Source of the DNA: Nitrososphaerota archaeon
GTDB taxonomy: Archaea; Thermoproteota; EX4484-205; JAAOZO01
NCBI GenBank assembly: GCA_011605715.1
Contig: JAAOZO010000209.1
Span: forward strand, 1-10,800
Direction: 5' to 3'
DNA: 10,800 nucleotides
Shown here: positions 6,730 through 10,800 of the stretch, piece by piece
Numbering within the stretch: the first letter of the stretch is position 1
How the letters are laid out: every line of letters begins with the position of its first letter
Notes under the pieces: generated by a model
Seen by the model: only the letters and a program-made list of their open reading frames with translations
Databases searched by the model: none
What the model was told of the DNA's origin: nothing
Position numbers and translations under genes: made by a program

Positions 6730-8079
6730 CTACTTATAGTGCTTACGCATGTCTTCGTGATAAGGTAAGCTTAGTATGTCCTCTAGAAAGTTAACTGCAA
6801 GCTCTCTAGATTTTGTCCACGGATCCATCATCAAAAGTTCTACCAGTAATTCCTTATTCTTACTTTCATAAGCCTCAAGTTCAACTTCAACAGGAGCCAC
6901 TCTATCTCTAATAGCGTACATTGTTAACGGCTTAGGTAATCCTTCTGTTTCTATTCCTTGGATTCCTTTCTTACTCACGAGTGCTGGAATTTCAACCTCA
7001 AAGTTTGAGGGTATGCCTGGAACAAAGTTATTTGAGTTTTGAATGTTAACTTGAAGAACCCTCGGTATGTCACAAACTATAGATTCTATTAGAGGAACAA
7101 TTATTTCGTTTGATTTTTCCAATGGAAAGCGATTAGAAACGCTAGCTGAAGTATCTTTTGACAAATTAATTAACTCTTCCACTCTTCTTTTACCATGCGC
7201 GAAATAACTTTCCCACCATGCCTTTGGATCTTCGTTCCATCTTTTTTCATTTTCTTCGTTTATGTGGTACCACCAAGGCCAAGAACCTCCCCCCGGTGTA
7301 CATGTATCTCCAATTGGAAATACTCCAAATTTTTGGTACAAGTCTATAGCTTTCGGTCCTAAGTCACAACTTGGATAACATTTTTTCCAGTAAGTTGTAG
7401 CTTCTTTTCTGATCCAATTGTCTATAATTGGAAATGCATTTTCTCCCCTGTAACAAAAATGAGTTAACCAAATAAAGTGATTAACTCCTGGAATTTGAAA
7501 GCTTATCTCTTCTTTTTTAAGTCCAAGAACATCAGCAAGGTGGTAAACTCCAGTAAAGCCGTGGCACAATCCAACGATCTTAACTTTTTTGTACTTTCTA
7601 CTTAGGTATGTAATGCCTGCAAGTACTGGATTTGCAAGCTGAACATACCACGCGTTCGGGCTCACTTCTAGAACATCGTTTAAAATTGAGTCAAATAGCT
7701 TAAATTGGTAGAAATTTATCCAGAATGCTTCATCGTGCATTACATGAAAACTCCCTCCAAATCTGTAGTCATACTTCTTTGCTATCTCCCAGCCTTTTTT
7801 GAGCCTATCATGACCTGCCACCAACGCAGTATTAATAACAAAATCAGCATCTTTCAACGACTCTCTTCTATTTGTTGTTTTCTCGAACTTAAACTTAGCG
7901 TTAGCTTCATTAATATATCTCTTTCCCAACAAATATACTGCATTCAGTCGTTCCTCGTTTATGTCCATTAAGCTAATAGTGCTCCCATTAAGATTTGGTG
8001 TTAAAATTATGTCTCTAACGAGATTTAATGAGAATACTGCGCTACCCGCTCCTATAATACTTATCTTAACTTCATTCAT
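6730..8079 (-). CDS. Glycoside hydrolase family 4 protein (NAD- and metal-dependent)
   Basis: This 449-residue protein matches GH4 along its length. It has the N-terminal dinucleotide fold with IIGAGSAVFS (8-17) and Asp39 at the end of the second strand for the NAD ribose. LANP (148-151) lies near the active site. CHGF (172-175) and GVNHF (198-202) give the metal ligands Cys172 and His201. GH4 enzymes cleave glycosides by transient oxidation at C3 and elimination, using NAD+ and usually Mn2+ in the cytosol. In this family the residues after the active-site Cys track substrate class: CN or CD types go with phosphorylated sugars, CH types with unphosphorylated ones. CHGF and the FPIGDT segment (about 265-270) therefore suggest a non-phosphorylated substrate, possibly a uronide or galactoside; which one is not settled. 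The ATG at 8079 has a TATA-like box 28 bases upstream and no ribosome-binding site. Confidence 0.95.
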   Translation of the reverse strand: MNEVKISIIGAGSAVFSLNLVRDIILTPNLNGSTISLMDINEERLNAVYLLGKRYINEANAKFKFEKTTNRRESLKDADFVINTALVAGHDRLKKGWEIAKKYDYRFGGSFHVMHDEAFWINFYQFKLFDSILNDVLEVSPNAWYVQLANPVLAGITYLSRKYKKVKIVGLCHGFTGVYHLADVLGLKKEEISFQIPGVNHFIWLTHFCYRGENAFPIIDNWIRKEATTYWKKCYPSCDLGPKAIDLYQKFGVFPIGDTCTPGGGSWPWWYHINEENEKRWNEDPKAWWESYFAHGKRRVEELINLSKDTSASVSNRFPLEKSNEIIVPLIESIVCDIPRVLQVNIQNSNNFVPGIPSNFEVEIPALVSKKGIQGIETEGLPKPLTMYAIRDRVAPVEVELEAYESKNKELLVELLMMDPWTKSRELAVNFLEDILSLPYHEDMRKHYK

Positions 8080-8102
8080 AACTTAACTCTATTTGTTCTC
8101 CT

Positions 8103-8112
8103 TTTTAATATT
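8103..8112 (-). promoter_or_regulatory. TATA-like box for the GH4 gene
   Basis: On the minus strand this reads AATATTAAAA, centred about 28 bases before the ATG at 8079. That spacing is expected for a leaderless archaeal transcript, and the immediate upstream bases contain no ribosome-binding site. A purine-rich AAGGAGAA overlaps its downstream edge but is too far from the ATG to serve translation. Confidence 0.5.
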
Positions 8113-8123
8113 TTGCTTCAGTT

Positions 8124-8146
8124 CATGCTTCTAGGAAAGAAGTATG
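8124..8146. repeat. Imperfect hairpin/inverted repeat upstream of the GH4 promoter
   Basis: CATGCTTCT (8124-8132) and AGAAGTATG (8138-8146) form 9-bp arms with one mismatch around the 5-base centre AGGAA. It lies between the stop of the small helical gene and the TATA-like box of the GH4 gene, about 28 bases upstream of that box. That is a suitable place for an activator site, or for a hairpin at the end of the upstream mRNA, although no T-run follows it on the minus strand. Confidence 0.4.
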
Positions 8147-8160
8147 CTTTGATTTAGTAT

Positions 8161-8433
8161 TTAATATTCTTCAGCCTTTTTCTTTTCAAGGTATTCCTTT
8201 ATGAACTTAAGGTTCTCAACTGTCTTAGGGATATAGCTTGCATACGCTAAGCTACCCCTGTATCCTTCTTCCACACTCCTTATGACCTCATCAATATTTT
8301 CTTTTGTGATGTTTTTCAACTGTTCCTTAAGCGTTTCTAAGCTTTTTATCGCATTGTTTACTTCCGAGGAGTACATTCTGTACGGTTTTATTTCAGCTAT
8401 GCATTCGTCAATCTTTTCCTCAATTTCAGACAT
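8161..8433 (-). CDS. Small helical protein of unknown function
   Basis: This 90-residue protein is not one I recognise. It is rich in Glu and Lys and predicted to be almost wholly helical, with heptad-like stretches (IEEKIDECIAEI; VNNAIKSLETLKEQL; TVENLKFIKEYLEKKK) broken by a less charged segment (GYRGSLAYASYIP, about 55-67). No membrane segment, signal peptide or catalytic motif is visible. It may be a small coiled-coil or four-helix-type partner protein. Start choice is uncertain. ATG 8433 has GGGGAT six bases upstream. ATG 8445 would add four residues and has a weak TATA-like CTTAATAAG about 24 bases before it. A strong TATA-like TTTAAATA at 8445-8452 fits neither start well. It is co-directional with the GH4 gene 81 bases downstream, but a promoter lies between them. 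Confidence 0.65.
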   Translation of the reverse strand: MSEIEEKIDECIAEIKPYRMYSSEVNNAIKSLETLKEQLKNITKENIDEVIRSVEEGYRGSLAYASYIPKTVENLKFIKEYLEKKKAEEY

Positions 8434-8660
8434 CAAAATCCCCATATTTAAACATCTTTGGAACTTATTAAGTTTTACTTCATCGGAAACAGCAGATAGG
8501 AAAAGTAAAAACAATTCTTCAAAATGGAGGAATGTTTAAGGCGAATCAAGCATATTTTAATAGGTCTATAATTCCAACGCCGAAAAGATATGTTTCTAAC
8601 TCTTAGAATCAAGCTAAGCTACCATTACTGCTACTTAAAACAAAATTATCAAAAATACTT

Positions 8661-8674
8661 GAAAACTTGTTTTC
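8661..8674. repeat. 14-bp inverted repeat in intergenic region
   Basis: GAAAAC-TT-GTTTTC has perfect 6-bp arms and a 2-base centre. Its ACTTGT core is the same as that of the inverted repeat at 1150-1165. It is not close to either flanking promoter, so its role is unknown. Confidence 0.35.
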
Positions 8675-8825
8675 GACCTCTCAATCTACGAACAAACTAC
8701 TTTCAAAGTTACTGGAATTTGTTAAATCGTTAAAAAGTGATTTAAAATGAGTTTTAGTCTGAATTTATAAAATTTTAAAAAAGAATAGGACTAACTTATT
8801 TTTCTTTCAATTTAATACATTTTTG

Positions 8826-8856
8826 TATAAAATCTCCTATTAAAATAAGATTTATA
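8826..8856. promoter_or_regulatory. Possible AbiEi operator (imperfect inverted repeat)
   Basis: TATAAAATCT (8826-8835) faces AGATTTATA (8848-8856) across a 12-base spacer. The arms match except for one extra A in the left arm. The right arm runs into the TATA-like box of the AbiE operon. AbiEi antitoxins studied in bacteria repress their own promoter by binding inverted repeats, so occupancy here would block the promoter. That this repeat is the site is inference. Confidence 0.4.
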
Positions 8857-8858
8857 TT
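8851..8858 (+). promoter_or_regulatory. TATA box of the AbiE operon
   Basis: TTTATATT is a good archaeal TATA match, centred about 30 bases before the ATG at 8884. No ribosome-binding site precedes that ATG (CACCTAC), so the transcript is probably leaderless or nearly so. Confidence 0.6.
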
Positions 8859-8883
8859 CTTCTGAAACTACTCTAACACCTAC

Positions 8884-9582
8884 ATGAGGCTCATTGAAGT
8901 AGTTGAGTTCATCGAAAGTAGACCAATAATAACTAGCAACGATGTCTCAAAAAACTTCAACATAAGCAAGACCTATGCACGTATCTTTCTGCAAAGACTA
9001 TTTAAGAGAGGCCTTGTACGAAGAATTGAAAAGGGTAAATACTCTTATGTAAATGATGCGCTTGTGATTGCATGTAACATCGTTTATCCAAGCTACATTT
9101 CGTTCTTTACAGCTGCTAGCATTAAAGGTTATACTGAACAACTTCCAAGGACCATTCAGCTTGCAACAACCGTTTATAAAAGAGATATAACCTTTGATGA
9201 AAATAAAATAGAGTTCATTAATTTACCTTCTTGGGGCTTCTATGGCTATTTAAAACAAATGAGAAACAATTTTGCAATATTTATTGTAGAAGATGAAAAA
9301 TTAATAATTGATATCTTACTTAAACCAAAAACTATTGGAAACTTCGAAGAGATAGTTGAAATAATAAAAAATATTAAAGTGCAAGAAGAAAAAATAAAAG
9401 AGTACGCAAAAAGGATTAAGAATGTTTCGTTGCTCAAGAGACTAGGATATCTCCTTGAAGAGTATAAAAATATCGATCTTTCAGATGTAGTAAGCATAAG
9501 AGACAGAAATTACATTAACTTAAACCCTTTTGGAAAATTAGGTAAGAATATAAATAAAAAGTGGAGGATAAAATATGATTGA
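8884..9582 (+). CDS. AbiEi-type antitoxin / winged-helix regulator
   Basis: This 232-residue protein opens with a winged-helix domain (about 1-57), with ITSNDVSKNFNISKTYARIFLQRL forming the helix-turn-helix and GLVRRIEKGKYSYV the wing. This is the N-terminal layout of AbiEi antitoxins. The block IVYPSYISFFTAASIKGYTEQLPRTIQLAT (about 66-95) is typical of the following AbiEi domain. The C-terminal part (about 150-200) is charged and helical. In characterised type IV systems AbiEi does not bind its toxin but counteracts it, and represses the operon. The next gene encodes the matching AbiEii nucleotidyltransferase and overlaps this one by 8 bases, which makes the assignment firm. Such pairs act as abortive-infection or stability modules; activity in this archaeon is not shown by sequence. 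Confidence 0.9.
   Translation: MRLIEVVEFIESRPIITSNDVSKNFNISKTYARIFLQRLFKRGLVRRIEKGKYSYVNDALVIACNIVYPSYISFFTAASIKGYTEQLPRTIQLATTVYKRDITFDENKIEFINLPSWGFYGYLKQMRNNFAIFIVEDEKLIIDILLKPKTIGNFEEIVEIIKNIKVQEEKIKEYAKRIKNVSLLKRLGYLLEEYKNIDLSDVVSIRDRNYINLNPFGKLGKNINKKWRIKYD
9563..9567 (+). promoter_or_regulatory. Ribosome-binding site for the toxin gene
   Basis: GGAGG lies 7 bases before the ATG at 9575, inside the end of the antitoxin gene. It is a strong site compared with the leaderless antitoxin start. Confidence 0.8.
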
Positions 9583-10327
9583 CAGGAAAGAGTTAGAAGA
9601 ATATGCAAAAATCAAAGGTTTAAATCTTGGTCAAGCAGAAAAAGACTATGTGCAAACAATTATGCTTTTTATTCTTTACCAAAAGTATGGGAGAGAACTT
9701 GTTTTTAAGGGAGGTACAGCTCTAAATAAGTGCTTCAATTTAGATAGGTTTTCACAAGATATAGATTTTACCTCAGCAGTTCCTGATGACTTTAGCAAAA
9801 CTATTTTATCAGGCTTAGAAAGGTTTTTGATCTCTGCTGAATTTGAAGAAAGAAGAAACGACAGCATCAAGACAAGGTTCAAGATAAAAGGTCCTCTATA
9901 CACTGGCGATGAAAGAACACTATGTTTTATAGTAGTTGACATAAGTCTGAGAGAAAAAGTCATTCTGGAGCCAATAGTTAGAAGAATTGGTTGGAATCAT
10001 CCAGAATTGCCTGCTTTTGATGTTGTTGTGATGAGAGAAGAAGAAATTTTAGCAGAAAAAGTTAGAGCAATTTTTACGAGATCAAGAGCAAGAGACATCT
10101 ACGATGTATTCTTCCTAATTCAAAAAGGAATTAAACCAAATTTAAAGCTAATCAACGAGAAATTGAATTATTACGGCTTATCTTTCAGTTACCTGGATTT
10201 CATAAAAAGATTGAACGAAAGCGAAAAAATATGGAAGAGTGAGCTTGCTCAACTAGTAAGAACTGTACCTCCGTTTGAAAAAGTTACAGAAAGAATATCA
10301 TCAGAATTTAAGGAACTTATCCTGTAG
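9575..10327 (+). CDS. AbiEii-type nucleotidyltransferase toxin
   Basis: This 250-residue protein matches the AbiEii/MenT-type nucleotidyltransferase toxins. FKGGTALNK (44-52) is the glycine-rich motif. RFSQDIDF (58-65) supplies the metal-binding Asp62 and Asp64. VDIS (121-124) gives the likely third acidic residue. LAEKVRAIFTRSRARDIYDVFFL (159-181) carries Lys162 and the RDxYD motif of this family. All expected catalytic elements are present, so the toxin looks intact. Relatives transfer nucleotides to RNA targets, in some cases tRNA acceptor ends, halting translation; the target here is unknown. It follows the AbiEi gene with an 8-base overlap and its own ribosome-binding site, which suits coupled expression. 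Confidence 0.93.
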   Translation: MIDRKELEEYAKIKGLNLGQAEKDYVQTIMLFILYQKYGRELVFKGGTALNKCFNLDRFSQDIDFTSAVPDDFSKTILSGLERFLISAEFEERRNDSIKTRFKIKGPLYTGDERTLCFIVVDISLREKVILEPIVRRIGWNHPELPAFDVVVMREEEILAEKVRAIFTRSRARDIYDVFFLIQKGIKPNLKLINEKLNYYGLSFSYLDFIKRLNESEKIWKSELAQLVRTVPPFEKVTERISSEFKELIL

Positions 10328-10518
10328 AAGCTTAAAAGTTTAACATTGAAGATAGGCTATCTGTACAATTGCTTGTTAAGTGACCAAAATATAGTGCTAG
10401 ACGACAACAATCTTTACTAAGATAAGTTGCTAAAAACCATTAAATTTAGATCTTATTACGTGTTGTATTCTAAAATATATTGTTTAGTTGAAACTTTATT
10501 TTGGCAATGCTTCTTACA
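10328..10518. other. Intergenic region between convergent genes
   Basis: This AT-rich stretch separates the toxin gene from the convergent regulator gene. It holds one 13-bp palindrome, AGATAG-G-CTATCT (10350-10362), 23 bases after the toxin stop. The palindrome is not followed by a T-run, so it is a weak terminator candidate. I see no gene here. Confidence 0.5.
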
Positions 10519-10800
10519 TTAATCCTTTTTGAATGGATCGAAAATTTCCTTCAAGTGTTTGTAGGTTCCTAAATAGTCATAACCAATTTCTGTAACTATG
10601 TAATATCTATTTTTTTCGTACTCATAACTTGCTAGAATTCCTGACCTCACGAGTAAATCTATAACTATTTTTCCTCTATCCACAGGAATATTAGCTATTC
10701 TACACAGCGAAGTTATATTTTTTGGACCTTCTGTGGAAATAGCTACCAACATCGAATAAATCACTTCGTGAAGGCATCTGTTGGTTCTATCTTCTTTCAA
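10519..10800 (-). CDS. Small winged-helix regulator (HTH_45-like), may be cut at window edge
   Basis: Ninety-three codons are open from the window edge to the TAA at 10519. The sequence has the layout of the short archaeal single-domain winged-helix proteins: helices around HEVIYSMLVAIS and ITSLCRIANI, a recognition-helix segment RGKIVIDLLVRSGILASYEY, then the wing and final helix YYIVTEIGYDYLGTYKHLKEIF. Proteins of this type are about 90-100 residues, so this is nearly or fully complete. The first codon in view is TTG, which could be the true start, but the frame may continue outside the window. No partner or target is visible. It is convergent with the AbiE operon and probably unrelated to it. 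Confidence 0.8.
   Translation of the reverse strand: MKEDRTNRCLHEVIYSMLVAISTEGPKNITSLCRIANIPVDRGKIVIDLLVRSGILASYEYEKNRYYIVTEIGYDYLGTYKHLKEIFDPFKKD

Larger units (their letters stand above)
8434..8883. other. Gene-poor AT-rich intergenic region
   Basis: About 450 bases between the divergent helical-protein gene and the AbiE pair. I find no coding frame longer than about 20 codons with a plausible start, and no tRNA-like or rRNA-like fold. It holds a 14-bp palindrome (8661-8674), a possible operator and the TATA box of the AbiE operon near its right end, and promoter elements of the helical-protein gene near its left end. The middle is otherwise featureless to me. Confidence 0.6.

Noticed and set aside
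8434..8514. N-terminal extension of the small helical protein to the TTG at 8514
   Set aside because: It requires a TTG start and adds a sequence unlike the rest of the protein; two ATG codons with better context lie downstream.
8736..8762. Possible C/D-box guide RNA (GTGATTT ... CTGA)
   Set aside because: The C box is too poor, the spacing is too short, and no internal C'/D' pair is convincing.
8515..8850. tRNA, CRISPR repeats or insertion-sequence remnants in the gene-poor region
   Set aside because: No cloverleaf-type pairing, regularly spaced repeats, terminal inverted repeats or transposase fragments could be found by reading.
10350..10362. Palindrome AGATAG-G-CTATCT as a terminator of the AbiE operon
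   Set aside because: The loop would be only three bases with a five-bp stem, and no T-run follows; archaeal termination usually depends on T-runs.

Overview
The window looks archaeal, most likely from an AT-rich member of the Thermoproteota/TACK group. Several genes that open a transcript have a TATA-like box roughly 24-30 bases before the ATG and no ribosome-binding site, as expected of leaderless mRNAs. Downstream genes in operons instead carry good Shine-Dalgarno matches (GAGGTGA, GGTGA, GGAGG) and overlap the gene before them. The proteins fit this too: a RadA/RadB-type RecA ATPase and a short winged-helix regulator of a typically archaeal type. I cannot name a genus.

Left edge (1-1056, minus strand, running off the window): a Cys/Met-metabolism PLP enzyme of the cystathionine gamma-synthase/lyase family, complete at its N-terminus. 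It is transcribed divergently from a tight three-gene operon on the plus strand (1218-4346). That operon encodes a membrane-anchored protein of unknown function, a 404-residue protein that looks like a HerA/VirB4-type ATPase with lost Walker motifs, and an intact RadA/RadB-like ATPase. The genes overlap by 11 and 4 bases, so the products are probably made together. This operon is the best candidate here for an undescribed molecular machine.

Middle (4425-8079, minus strand): two carbohydrate-active genes. One is a GH4 (NAD- and metal-dependent) glycosidase. The other is a multidomain glycosidase-like protein with a GHL6-like barrel followed by a GH42-like trimerisation domain. Neither has a signal peptide, so they should act on sugars already inside the cell. 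Each seems to have its own promoter. A small helical protein of unknown function lies upstream on the same strand (8161-8433).

Right (8884-10327, plus strand): an AbiEi/AbiEii type IV toxin-antitoxin pair, overlapping by 8 bases, with a possible antitoxin operator overlapping the TATA box. At the right edge, a minus-strand winged-helix regulator (10519-10800) reaches the window end. No tRNA, rRNA, CRISPR array or insertion sequence was seen. The 450 bases between the small helical gene and the AbiE pair hold no gene that I can support.
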